64,000 nt of DNA, from NCBI GenBank assembly GCA_963786155.1, contig CAWAXW010000006.1, forward strand, positions 2,294,001 to 2,358,000. Direction: 5' to 3'. Position 1 is the first letter of the stretch. Every line of letters starts with the position of its first letter. Positions 8,680 to 16,451 of the stretch are shown in pieces. Under the pieces are notes generated by a model. The model worked only from the letters and a program-made list of their open reading frames with translations. It made no database searches and was not told where the DNA came from. Origin of the DNA: CAWAXW01 sp963786155 (GTDB lineage: Bacteria > Actinomycetota > CADDZG01 > WHSQ01). The position numbers and the translations under genes are program-made.

Positions 8680-8753
8680 CCAACGAAAAGGCAAACCTGC
8701 GGCGACGCAGGGACGCAAAGCAAGGGGCCCCCGGCGGGGCAGCCCGGCTACCG
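8680..8753 (+). promoter_or_regulatory. c-di-GMP-I (GEMM) riboswitch
   Basis: The leader of the CAP/SCP gene contains the GEMM-I core. GGCAAACC (8690-8697) leads into hairpin CCTGCG-GCGA-CGCAGG (8696-8711) capped by a GNRA tetraloop, followed by GACGCAAAGC (8712-8721). A second hairpin (GCCCC/GGGGC) follows, then AGCCCGGCTACCG, the conserved receptor side. The aptamer ends about 6 nt before the GGGAGG ribosome-binding site of the gene at 8769, so control of translation start is plausible. A tandem AGGCCGATTC pair (8651-8670) precedes it. Confidence 0.88.
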
Positions 8754-8768
8754 AACTGGGAGGAAGAG

Positions 8769-9287
8769 ATGTCGGTCAAGCGGAAGATCGCCAAGGCTAT
8801 GGCGACCCTCCTGCTCGGCGTCGTCATCGCCGGCAACGCAGCACCGACGGCGAGCTTCGCCGAATCCGGAGACAACCCGTGCTACAAGCACAAGTCCACC
8901 GAGCGTTCCTTCGTTTCGAAGATGAACAAGGCTCGCAACAGCGCGGGCAAGAGCAACCTGAGCCTCGACCCAGAGCTCTCCAAAGCTGCGAAGAAGCACA
9001 CCTTCGAGATGGTGAAGAAGGACCTGCTTCACCACACGCCCTCGGATCAGCTACAGAAGCGCATCACCAAGTGGTCGACGCTGGGCGAGAACGTCGGCTT
9101 CGGCGGGGATGTCGACTCGTTGCACAAGGCCTTCATGAACTCCCCCGCCCACAAAGCCAACATCCTGTTCTCTTCTTTCAAGCACGTCGGTGTCGGAGTG
9201 GTGAAGAAGGACGACCTCATGTGGGTCACGGTCATCTTCGAAGCAGCCGTAGACCCCGGCACGACCCTCAAGATGCCCAAGTGCTAA
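8769..9287 (+). CDS. Secreted CAP/SCP-domain protein
   Basis: A 172-aa exported protein. The ATG at 8769 has a strong site (GGGAGGAAGAG) and starts a typical signal peptide (KRKIAKAMATLLLGVVIAG, then APTASFA). An open frame continues upstream into the riboswitch but is not the start. The mature part is a CAP domain (CAP = CRISP, antigen 5, PR-1): LDPELSKAAKKHTFEM, LLHHTP, LGENVGFGG, FMNSPAHKANILFSSFKHVG and VGVVKKDDLMWVTVIF. Bacterial CAP proteins act outside the cell, with roles suggested in wall and surface biology. The upstream GEMM aptamer links its expression to c-di-GMP. Two Cys, near each end, may pair. Confidence 0.9.
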   Translation: MSVKRKIAKAMATLLLGVVIAGNAAPTASFAESGDNPCYKHKSTERSFVSKMNKARNSAGKSNLSLDPELSKAAKKHTFEMVKKDLLHHTPSDQLQKRITKWSTLGENVGFGGDVDSLHKAFMNSPAHKANILFSSFKHVGVGVVKKDDLMWVTVIFEAAVDPGTTLKMPKC

Positions 9288-9297
9288 TGACGGCGGG

Positions 9298-10074
9298 CTA
9301 ACGACCTTCGAACTTGGGAGGGCGTTTCTCGGAGAGGGCTCTCAGCCCTTCCTGTAGGTCGCTGCTGTTGTAGGCCTCAACGACCAAGGCATCTATCGCA
9401 GCTTCATCGGACTCGGAACCATGGCCCGCGGTCCGATCGACAACGGCTTGGATGGCCTTCTTCGATCCCTGCACGGACAAGGGAGCCAGCTCCGAGAGCT
9501 CGCCGGCCCATGCGTTGGCTTGCTCGAGCACCTGCTCTTTGGGGACGAGCTCCTCCACCAAGCCCATCTCCAGTGCTTCGGATGCCGAGTAGGCGCGCCC
9601 CGTCATGAGGATCTTCTTGGCGCGACTCTGTCCGACGAGCAGCACCAGGCGACGGATGTTGCCGTAGTTCACGAGGATCCCCAGCTTGGCCGCGGGGATG
9701 CCGAGCTTGGCATCGTCTGCTGCGATCCGGAAGTCGCATGCCGTTGCCAGCTGAAGGCCTCCTCCGAGAGCGACGCCATGTATCGCCGCGATCGTCGGCA
9801 GCCGGTAGCGCCCAACGGCTTCGAGCATCCTCTCGAAGGCGGGCACGAAGTCGATCCCGCCGGGCCCGGATATGGCCGCGAAGTCTGCGCCCGCGCAGAA
9901 TGTCTTCCCACGGCCCCGGATGATCAGGGCGCGAGCCTCGCCCTCACCATCGATCGATGCGAGGGCGTCCACGATCTCGTCGCACATCCCGATATCGAGC
10001 GCGTTGCGCAACTCGGGACGGTTGAGCACCAGCGTCGCGATGCTGCCGGCACTCTCTACTTCGACGCGAGGCAC
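9298..10074 (-). CDS. Enoyl-CoA hydratase/isomerase (crotonase) family protein
   Basis: A 258-aa crotonase. LVLNRPELRNAL opens the fold, KTFCAGADFAAI supplies the first oxyanion-hole segment and IHGVALGGGLQLATACDFRI the second. Crotonases hydrate, isomerise or otherwise transform acyl-CoA thioesters. The usual first catalytic Glu of true hydratases is not obvious (the segment is LGIPAAKLGI), so the reaction may not be classical hydration. GTG 10074 overlaps the stop of the biotinyl-domain gene (TAGTG), tying it to the biotinyl-BKACE operon. Confidence 0.85.
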   Translation of the reverse strand: MPRVEVESAGSIATLVLNRPELRNALDIGMCDEIVDALASIDGEGEARALIIRGRGKTFCAGADFAAISGPGGIDFVPAFERMLEAVGRYRLPTIAAIHGVALGGGLQLATACDFRIAADDAKLGIPAAKLGILVNYGNIRRLVLLVGQSRAKKILMTGRAYSASEALEMGLVEELVPKEQVLEQANAWAGELSELAPLSVQGSKKAIQAVVDRTAGHGSESDEAAIDALVVEAYNSSDLQEGLRALSEKRPPKFEGR

Positions 10075-10289
10075 TATTCGATGACTGCTATGACGTCGCC
10101 TTCTTGGACGACGCCCCCTTCGGCAACGTTGAGCTCCGAGACCGAGCCGCCGGACGTCGCTTCGACGGGGATCTCCATCTTCATCGACTCCAGGATGCAG
10201 ATCGTGTCGCCTTCCGCCACCGTGTCGCCTACGTTCACGAGAACTTTCCAGACGTTTGCCACCATCTCGGCGAGCACCTCTTCACTCAT
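10074..10289 (-). CDS. Stand-alone biotinyl (BCCP-type) domain protein
   Basis: Only 71 aa: one complete biotin/lipoyl attachment domain. The biotinylation motif ESMKMEIP carries the acceptor Lys at about residue 38, flanked by GDTVAEGDTICIL and GDVIAVIE. It has no N-terminal extension, unlike AccB. It should carry carboxyl-biotin for an acyl-CoA or related carboxylase; the carboxyltransferase at 12811-14430 is the nearest partner. Start and stop overlap both neighbours (ATGA with the BKACE gene, TAGTG with the crotonase), so the three genes form a tight operon. Confidence 0.9.
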   Translation of the reverse strand: MSEEVLAEMVANVWKVLVNVGDTVAEGDTICILESMKMEIPVEATSGGSVSELNVAEGGVVQEGDVIAVIE

Positions 10290-11167
10290 GCCTGCTCGAA
10301 TCCGCCTCGGTCGGGAGGGTCGGGCAGGCTCAGAAGCCTGCGTGCGACCTCGGGACTTGCCACCTGGCGTCCCGACAGCTCGATCAAAGATGCCGCGGCC
10401 TCAACGAGGTCGCCGTTCGATTTCGCCATCTCGCCGTTGGGCATGTAGAAGTTGTCCTCCAACCCAACCCTGACGTTGCCTCCCAAAGACACCGCCGCGG
10501 CGACCAACTCCCACTGCTTGCGGCTGATCCCGATCACTTCCCAGGTGCTCGGCTGCGGAAGAAGACTCGCCATGTGCGCCAGCGTTCGTGCTTCCGGTGG
10601 CGCCCCGCCGAGGACGCCGAGGATGAGCGAGAACTGAATCGGCAACTCGATCAGACCCATGTCGAGCAGAGGGGCAACGTTGCCGATGTGACCAGTGTCG
10701 AAGCACTCGCACTCGGGTTTCACGCCGACGGAATTCATCTCACCCAACAGGAAAGTGATGTCCTCGAATGGGTTCGCAAAGACCATGTCGAACACGAGTG
10801 CCTTGCGCGACGCGGAGTACTTGGCGTAGTTCATGGAACCCATGTTGAGTGCACCGAGTTCCGGCTTCAGAGCCTTGATCTGGTGGACTCGTTCCTGGAT
10901 CGGTATCCCAACGGCCCCCGTCGAGTAGTTGATGATGATGTCGGGGACTTCGGCAAGGATCGCCTGGGTTATGTCGCGGTACTCCTCGACCCTGAAGCTC
11001 GGCTTGCCGTCGGGATAGCGGGCATGGATGTGAACGACCGAAGCTCCGGCTTCGTAGGCGCGTTTGGCCTCGGCCGCGTACTCCTCGGGCGTGTAGGGGA
11101 TACCCGGGCACTGATCCCGGTTGGCGGCGACTCCGCTCAGGGCGCAAGTGACGACGCAAGGGTCCAT
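10286..11167 (-). CDS. BKACE family beta-keto acid cleavage enzyme (DUF849)
   Basis: A 293-aa TIM-barrel enzyme of the beta-keto acid cleavage family (Kce-like). The barrel motifs include VVTCALSGV, ASVVHIHAR (zinc-binding HxH), IIINYSTG, NMGSMNYAK and GGNVRVGLEDNFYM. Family members condense a beta-keto acid with acetyl-CoA and cleave it to a new CoA ester plus acetoacetate. It is first in a minus-strand operon with the biotinyl domain and a crotonase. Its start lies 28 bp from the divergent upp gene. The precise substrate cannot be predicted. Confidence 0.88.
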   Translation of the reverse strand: MDPCVVTCALSGVAANRDQCPGIPYTPEEYAAEAKRAYEAGASVVHIHARYPDGKPSFRVEEYRDITQAILAEVPDIIINYSTGAVGIPIQERVHQIKALKPELGALNMGSMNYAKYSASRKALVFDMVFANPFEDITFLLGEMNSVGVKPECECFDTGHIGNVAPLLDMGLIELPIQFSLILGVLGGAPPEARTLAHMASLLPQPSTWEVIGISRKQWELVAAAVSLGGNVRVGLEDNFYMPNGEMAKSNGDLVEAAASLIELSGRQVASPEVARRLLSLPDPPDRGGFEQA

Positions 11168-11195
11168 GAGGGCCGAAGGTTATAGCCTCCCGCTG

Positions 11196-11819
11196 ATGTC
11201 GGTCACAGTGGTGTCCCATCCGCTTGCAGAGCACCTGCTGATGGCCCTGCGCGACGCCGACACTCCCCCGGCCGTGTTCCGGGCGCTGACCAAACGTCTG
11301 ACCACCGTGTTGATGGTCGAGGCTACGGCCGACCTGGCGACGCGACCCGCAACTGTGCGAACACCTTTGGAGGAAGCGACGGGCCGGAAATTGGGGGGGC
11401 CGATCGTGGCGGTGCCCATCCTGCGGGCAGGGTTGGGAATGCTCGATTCCGTGGTCGAGCTGTTCCCGGAAGTGCGGGTCGGTTACCTCGGACTCGAGCG
11501 CGACGAAGCCACGTTCCAGCCGTCGGAGTACTACGCCAAGCTCCCCCGCCTCGATGACGCGGCTACATTCGTGCTCGACCCGATGCTCGCGACCGGAGGA
11601 TCCACGGGCGCGGCACTCGAGTCGGTCAAGAAAGCCGGGGCCACGTGGGTGCGAATGGTCTCGATCGTGAGCGCCCCCGAGGGGATCAAAGCGCTAGAGG
11701 CTTCGCACCCCGACGTGGACATCTTCACGGCCTCGATCGACAGGGAGCTGAACGACTCGGCCTACATCCTGCCGGGCCTGGGCGACTTCGGAGACCGCCT
11801 CTTCGGCACCCTCCCTTAG
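11196..11819 (+). CDS. upp: Uracil phosphoribosyltransferase
   Basis: A 207-aa type I phosphoribosyltransferase that makes UMP from uracil and PRPP (pyrimidine salvage). Visible motifs are VVSHPLAEHLLMALRD, VPILRAGLGMLD, the PRPP loop LDPMLATGGSTGAAL, and SIDRELNDSAYILPGLGDFG with GDRLFGT at the end, diagnostic for UPRT. The frame is open upstream to 11121, but ATG 11196 (MSVTVVSHP) matches the family start and avoids overlap with the BKACE gene. It stops 4 bp before the convergent channel gene. Confidence 0.95.
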   Translation: MSVTVVSHPLAEHLLMALRDADTPPAVFRALTKRLTTVLMVEATADLATRPATVRTPLEEATGRKLGGPIVAVPILRAGLGMLDSVVELFPEVRVGYLGLERDEATFQPSEYYAKLPRLDDAATFVLDPMLATGGSTGAALESVKKAGATWVRMVSIVSAPEGIKALEASHPDVDIFTASIDRELNDSAYILPGLGDFGDRLFGTLP

Positions 11820-11823
11820 CCCG

Positions 11824-12807
11824 TCAGCCCTCCACGGGGCGGAGGTCTTCGGCTTTGCCCATCAGTACCAGCACGTCTCCGGCTTCGACCTTGAAGGACC
11901 TCGGAGGGTTCGTCAGGACCTCTCCGTCGGTGCGCTTGACCACGAGAGTCATCGCGTTGCCCATGGCGTCGAGCGTGCGGCCAACGAGATCGGAGTCCGG
12001 ATCGATCTCGACCTCCTCGAGTCGCAAGCCGGAAGCTTCCTTACCCACTTCGAAGTAGTCGAGGACGCGAGGCCGCGCGGCCTGCATGGCCATGTGCCTG
12101 CCGCTCGTAACGTAGGGCGAAATCACCCGATCGGCGCCGGCGCGATAGAGCCGTTCGGCCGAAGCGACCTCGGATGCGCGCGCGACAATGAAGATGTTCG
12201 GGTTGAGCGATCGGGCGGCAAGGGTGATGAAGACGTTGGCGGCATCGCTGTCGACCGCGCAGATCAGCGTCTTTGCTCGTTCGAGACCGGCGTCCGTGAG
12301 AACGGGTTCGGACGTGGGATCGCCGATCAGGTGCAGCACACCGTCCAGTGTCATCCGCTCCTCGAGCTCTTCGAGCACGTCGATCACCACGAACGGGACG
12401 CCTTCAGCCTCCAGCTCTCGAGCCACGGTCCGGCCGACGCGTCCATAGGCACAGACGATGAAGTGACCCTTCAGATCGTCGATCTGTTTCTTCAACCTGC
12501 GCCTCCTACGTCTCTCGCCGAGTCCGCCTTCGGATATCGCCGTTGCAGCAAGCGTCAAAGTGATCACGACCAACGCGACCCCCAAGAGCAGCAAAGTCAG
12601 GGTTATGAATTGTCCCGACGTGTCGAGAGGATGCGGGCTGCCCAGTCCCACTGTGGTCAGGGTCTGCACCGTCATGTAGAACGCATCGAGGAAGGACCAG
12701 CCCTCGACGATTATGAACGCGGCGGTACCGTAGATGATCGTGGCGCCAAGCAGCAAGGCCGGCCACGTCAAACGCGCCCAGGGGTTGGGTGGCTCTCGTC
12801 GTTCCAA
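11824..12807 (-). CDS. Potassium channel with TrkA-N and TrkA-C domains
   Basis: A 327-aa two-TM ion channel with a C-terminal RCK region. The first segment is about LLLGATIIYGTAAFIIVEGW. The pore loop is FYMTVQTLTTVGLGSPHP, with selectivity filter TVGLG and Ser where Asp or Glu is common. TM2 is LTLLLLGVALVVITLTL. The TrkA-N domain binds nucleotide (FIVCAYGRVGRTVARELE), and the TrkA-C domain ends GDVLVLMGKAEDLRPVE. It should gate K+ flux in response to a cytosolic ligand. It is immediately upstream of the carboxyltransferase on the same strand, an odd pairing that I do not read as functional. Confidence 0.9.
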   Translation of the reverse strand: MERREPPNPWARLTWPALLLGATIIYGTAAFIIVEGWSFLDAFYMTVQTLTTVGLGSPHPLDTSGQFITLTLLLLGVALVVITLTLAATAISEGGLGERRRRRRLKKQIDDLKGHFIVCAYGRVGRTVARELEAEGVPFVVIDVLEELEERMTLDGVLHLIGDPTSEPVLTDAGLERAKTLICAVDSDAANVFITLAARSLNPNIFIVARASEVASAERLYRAGADRVISPYVTSGRHMAMQAARPRVLDYFEVGKEASGLRLEEVEIDPDSDLVGRTLDAMGNAMTLVVKRTDGEVLTNPPRSFKVEAGDVLVLMGKAEDLRPVEG

Positions 12808-12810
12808 ACG

Positions 12811-14430
12811 TCACACCGGGAGGACGCCGTGCTTACGCCAGGGCCGCTCGACCTTCTTCGAAGCTGCATGCGCCAGGCCTCGTGCGAGCACAGTGCGCGT
12901 GTCGGCCGGGTCGATCACATCGTCGATGAAGGACCAGCCCGCGGCGATGTACGGCGAGATCTGATCGCGGATCACGCTCACCATGTTGTTACGAGCCTCG
13001 TCACGCTCCTCCTCCGGCATCGCCTCGATCTGCTTGCGAAAGATGATGTTGACGGCCCCCTCGGGGCCCATCACCGAGATCTCCGCCGTCGGCCACCCCA
13101 CTATGAGATCGGGCTCGTAAGCCCGGCCGTTCATGACGTAATACCCGGCTCCGTATCCCTTACGCAGGACCACGGTCATCTTCGGAACCGTCGCCTCGGC
13201 CACGGCAAACAGCATCTTGGCGCCGTGGCGGATGATGCCTTGCTTCTCCACCGCGCTTCCCACGAGGAAGCCGGGGCAATCCATGAGGAAAACAAGTGGG
13301 ATGTTGAACGCATCGCAGAGCCAGACGAACCGGGCCGCCTTGTCGGCGCCGTTGACGTCGAGAGCTCCACCCAGGAACTTCGGCTGGTTGGCAACGATGC
13401 CGGCGGGACGCCCCCCGAACCGAGCGAAGCCCGTAACGACGTTCCGAGCCCAGTCCGGCTTCATAGGGAAGAACTCGCCGTCGTCGGTTATCGCGGCGAT
13501 GACTTTGTACATGTCGTAGGCCTGGCGCGGGTTGGCGGGGACGATGTCGTGAAGATCGTCGGCCTTGCGATCGATGGGATCGGAAACCTCGACCACGGGA
13601 GGCGGCTCCAGGTTCGATGATGGAAAGAAAGACAGATAGCCGCGTATTGCGTCGAGGCACGCCTGGTCGTCGGCGACCTCCAGGTCGGCGACCCCCGAGA
13701 TCTTGCAGTGGATCTTGGAGCCGCCCATGTCCTCGGCGCTGACGTCCTCACCGACCGCGGCCTTCACGAGGTGAGGGCCGGCAAGAGCCATGTTCGAGGT
13801 TCCCTTGACCATCGGAACGAAGTCGGCCAATCCTGGGATGTAAGCGGTGCCGGCCGCACCCGGCCCCATCATCGCGGCCACCTGCGGGATCACGCCGCTC
13901 ATGATGACTTGCTCGCGGAAGAGGTCGCCGGTGCGCGCGAACATCGATCCCGTCGCTTCCTGGATGCGCGCGCCGGCCGAGTCGATCAGCCACACGAGTG
14001 GTATCCGCTCACGCAGCGCCAGCTCGCGCATGCGCGAGGACTTGAGCTCGGTGACCATCCCCATCGACCCGGCCATGACCGTGAAGTCGTAAGCGATCAC
14101 CGCGGCTCGTCGGCCGTCGATGGTCCCGATCCCTGTGACGACACCGTCTGCCGGAGTGAATTTCCCCTGCATCGCGGGCGACTGGCTCTGGTGGTGGGCG
14201 AGCAGCCCGTACTCGAGCAGGCTCCCCTCGTCGAACAGGAGGTCCAATCGCTCCCGCACGGTCAGCTTGTTCTGATCGTGCTGGCGCTTGATCCTGTCGG
14301 CGCCGCCCATGCCGCGGTGCTTGTCCTTCTTGTCTTCGAGCGTCGATGCGTGGCCGCGCATGTCGGGGCCCTCGTAGGTGTAGGCGATCGCGGCCCGCTC
14401 GGGTGCGTCCGCCTTCGGCGCGTCGGACAT
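12811..14430 (-). CDS. Acyl-CoA carboxylase carboxyltransferase (beta) subunit
   Basis: A carboxyltransferase of the propionyl-CoA/methylmalonyl-CoA type, about 539 aa. ATG 14430 has a GGAGG site 5 nt upstream, so the ATG four codons earlier was not used. Motifs: LTVRERLDLLFDEGSLLEYG, MAGSMGMVTE, LVWLIDSAGARIQEATGS, MMGPGAAGTAYIPGLADF in the N-terminal half; FGGRPAGIVANQPKFLGGAL and FLMDCPGFLVG in the C-terminal half. It moves carboxyl from biotin to an acyl-CoA alpha carbon and needs a biotin carboxylase, not visible here, and a carrier such as the 71-aa protein at 10074-10289. Confidence 0.93.
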   Translation of the reverse strand: MSDAPKADAPERAAIAYTYEGPDMRGHASTLEDKKDKHRGMGGADRIKRQHDQNKLTVRERLDLLFDEGSLLEYGLLAHHQSQSPAMQGKFTPADGVVTGIGTIDGRRAAVIAYDFTVMAGSMGMVTELKSSRMRELALRERIPLVWLIDSAGARIQEATGSMFARTGDLFREQVIMSGVIPQVAAMMGPGAAGTAYIPGLADFVPMVKGTSNMALAGPHLVKAAVGEDVSAEDMGGSKIHCKISGVADLEVADDQACLDAIRGYLSFFPSSNLEPPPVVEVSDPIDRKADDLHDIVPANPRQAYDMYKVIAAITDDGEFFPMKPDWARNVVTGFARFGGRPAGIVANQPKFLGGALDVNGADKAARFVWLCDAFNIPLVFLMDCPGFLVGSAVEKQGIIRHGAKMLFAVAEATVPKMTVVLRKGYGAGYYVMNGRAYEPDLIVGWPTAEISVMGPEGAVNIIFRKQIEAMPEEERDEARNNMVSVIRDQISPYIAAGWSFIDDVIDPADTRTVLARGLAHAASKKVERPWRKHGVLPV

Positions 14431-14570
14431 GTCCACCTCCAAGGCCCTTCGCCGGAGCCTGACGCTCCGATGCCTTCCCGGGCCGAAGAGCCCAGGCTAC
14501 TCGCGACCTCGGGAACAACTGAGTGCCGGGCCAGCGTCAAAGGGACACCTGTCTAGAGGAGGTCGCAGCC

Positions 14571-15515
14571 ATGACACACCGTTCAACGCCCGTCCGGATA
14601 CTCGCGGTCGTCCTGGTGATGACTGCCCTCGGCATCCTCGGGGCCTGCAGCAACGACGATGGCGACTCCGCAATGAGGGCCGACTCCGCTGGTTCGGGCG
14701 GCGACGGAGGCCAAACGGGCGGCGGCGCGGGCGGGGATGCTTATAACCGAGTCGCCGTGTCCAGTGACGACGTCGGCTTCGCACAAGGCGAGGAGGGAGT
14801 CGCGGTCGGCGCCCCGCAACAGACGATCGAGGCCCCGACGCTCGACTCACAAGTGATCAAGACCGGATATCTCCAGATCGACATCCCCAAGGACAAGGTG
14901 AACGAAGCGATGGGCGACGCAACGGTGCTAGCGAGCCGCTTCGGGGGTTTCGTGGTCGCGTCGTCGGTGCAGGAGACCGGTGGCACGGTGACGATCCGAG
15001 TGCCGTCCGCTCGCTTCGAGGAAACGTTGACCGCGATCGGCGACCTTGGAGAGGTCACCGGCCAAGAGATCTCGGGCGAGGACGTCGCGGCAACCGTGAT
15101 CGACCTCGAGGCACGGCTTCGGCACGCCACTGCACAAGAGGCCGTGATGGTGCGTCTGATGGACAGCGCCACGACCGTCGAGGACACGATCCGGGTCCAG
15201 CGCGAGCTCGAAGGCATCCAGCTGCAGATAGAGAAGCTGCGAGGCCAGCTCCGTTACCTCGACGACCAGACTTCATTCAGCACGATCTCGATGAGCTTCA
15301 CCGAATTGGGCGCGCCGGTCCCCAATGAGCCGACTGCGATCGCACGAGCATGGGATGTCGCCGTGCAGACGGTGGAAGCGATCGCAAGTGGCACGATGAT
15401 CGGGCTCGCCTTCGCCGTGCCCGTGACCATGGTGCTGGCGCTTCTGTATCTGGTCCTAAGGCCCGTGATCAGGCGAGTGAAAGCCGACGCAGCCGGGTGG
15501 TCCGAAGCGCCTTAG
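14571..15515 (+). CDS. DUF4349 lipoprotein
   Basis: A 314-aa membrane-anchored lipoprotein. ATG 14571 has an AGAGGAGG site 8 nt upstream. The signal peptide ends in a lipobox LGAC at about residues 26-29, followed by a Gly/Asp-rich linker (GGDGGQTGGGAGGD). The DUF4349 domain has KTGYLQIDIPKDKVNEAMGD and RFGGFVVASSVQETGG, then VTIRVPSARFEETL and RVQRELEGIQLQIEKLRGQL (coiled coil). A final TM (IGLAFAVPVTMVLALLYLVL) precedes a basic tail. The family has no assigned activity. The stop codon abuts palindromic element copy B. Confidence 0.9.
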   Translation: MTHRSTPVRILAVVLVMTALGILGACSNDDGDSAMRADSAGSGGDGGQTGGGAGGDAYNRVAVSSDDVGFAQGEEGVAVGAPQQTIEAPTLDSQVIKTGYLQIDIPKDKVNEAMGDATVLASRFGGFVVASSVQETGGTVTIRVPSARFEETLTAIGDLGEVTGQEISGEDVAATVIDLEARLRHATAQEAVMVRLMDSATTVEDTIRVQRELEGIQLQIEKLRGQLRYLDDQTSFSTISMSFTELGAPVPNEPTAIARAWDVAVQTVEAIASGTMIGLAFAVPVTMVLALLYLVLRPVIRRVKADAAGWSEAP

Positions 15516-15674
15516 GGGCCCCATCAGGCAACATTGAGGGGTGTTCTGGCGGCGAAAAGACTGCGCCTCGCGGCGTTCTCAGTCGCGCACGCACTTCCAG
15601 TGCGCACGCTCCCTGCGGCCTTGCGACGCTTGCTTTTCACTCCCCAGAACACGCAAACGTCACCTGATGGGGCC
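15514..15674. repeat. Palindromic intergenic element, copy B (between convergent genes)
   Basis: The gap between the stops of the DUF4349 gene and the convergent enoyl-CoA hydratase gene is again one long palindrome. Outer arms: GGGGCCCCATCAGG from 15514 against CCTGATGGGGCCC ending near 15674, with an inner pair GTGTTCTGG / CCAGAACAC. The core (GCGAAAAGACTGCGCCTCGC, GGCGTTCTCAGTCGCGC, CTGCGGCCTTGCGACGCTTG, CTTTTC) matches the minus-strand reading of copy A. The outer arms are unrelated to those of copy A, yet each copy is self-complementary right up to the two stop codons. Confidence 0.8.
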
Positions 15675-16451
15675 CTAGCGGCCTTTCCATTCTGGTTTGC
15701 GTTTCTGGAGGAATGCGGTGACGCCTTCGACGGTGTCTTCGGATTGCAGACAGACGGTGAGCATCCCGGCGAGGTAGTCGAGTGAATCGTCGAACGACAT
15801 GTCTTCGGCTCTATAGAACGAGCGCTTACCCATCGCCGCGATCAGTGGGCTCTTGGAGAGCAGGCTCTGGACGAGCTCGTCGACCGCCGTGTCGAGCTCG
15901 GCCCCCGGCACGACTCGGTTGACGATCCCGTAGCGCATCGCTTCGTCGGACTGCATGCGCCGGCCCGTGAGCATCAACTCGAGCGCGAGCTTGCGCGGGA
16001 CGTCACGCTGGATAACAGCCGTGATCATGAAAGGCCAGAGACCCAGGTTGATCTCGGGCGTGCCTAACTCGGCATGGTCCGCGCAGACCACGAGGTCGCA
16101 GGCGAGCATGAGCCCGAAGCCCCCGGCGAGCGCGTGGCCGTTGACGCGCGCCACGATCGGCAATCGTGACAGCCGCATCTGTCTGAAGAGGTCTCCGACC
16201 TCGGCCCGGCCGAAGTGTTGGGCCACAGCCCCGTCGTCCGTCATCCCGCTCAGATCGCCGCCGGCGCAGAACGCTCTCTCGCCCGAGCCGGTCAGGACCA
16301 CGACCCCGATTTCATCGTCGGCCTCGGCTTGGCTCAGGCTTTCGGTCAAACCCTTGATCACATCGGGGCTCAGCGCGTTGCGCCGGTCCTCGCGATCGAT
16401 CGTTATGCGGGCGGCGCCCCCAGAAGCCTCGTAGAGGACGGCTCCGCTCAA
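15675..16451 (-). CDS. Enoyl-CoA hydratase/isomerase family protein
   Basis: A 258-aa crotonase with ITIDREDRRNALSPDVI, ERAFCAGGDLSGM and VNGHALAGGFGLMLACDLVV, then LGTPEINLGLWPFM, where the usual catalytic Glu is present, and a C-terminal QKRKPEWKGR typical of the family. Only the general role (beta-oxidation or side-chain acyl-CoA chemistry) can be given. The start overlaps the stop of the coiled-coil gene at 16448 by 4 bp (ATGA), so the two are co-transcribed. The stop codon touches palindromic element B. Confidence 0.87.
   Translation of the reverse strand: MSGAVLYEASGGAARITIDREDRRNALSPDVIKGLTESLSQAEADDEIGVVVLTGSGERAFCAGGDLSGMTDDGAVAQHFGRAEVGDLFRQMRLSRLPIVARVNGHALAGGFGLMLACDLVVCADHAELGTPEINLGLWPFMITAVIQRDVPRKLALELMLTGRRMQSDEAMRYGIVNRVVPGAELDTAVDELVQSLLSKSPLIAAMGKRSFYRAEDMSFDDSLDYLAGMLTVCLQSEDTVEGVTAFLQKRKPEWKGR

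Noticed and set aside
9421..11185. Plus-strand frames (350 and 309 codons) opposite the BKACE-biotinyl-crotonase operon
   Set aside because: They are shadows of three coupled, motif-bearing genes on the minus strand.
12094..13620. 508-codon plus-strand open frame opposite the K+ channel and carboxyltransferase
   Set aside because: Both minus-strand genes carry full family motifs; the plus-strand translation is His/Arg/Gly-rich with no domain.
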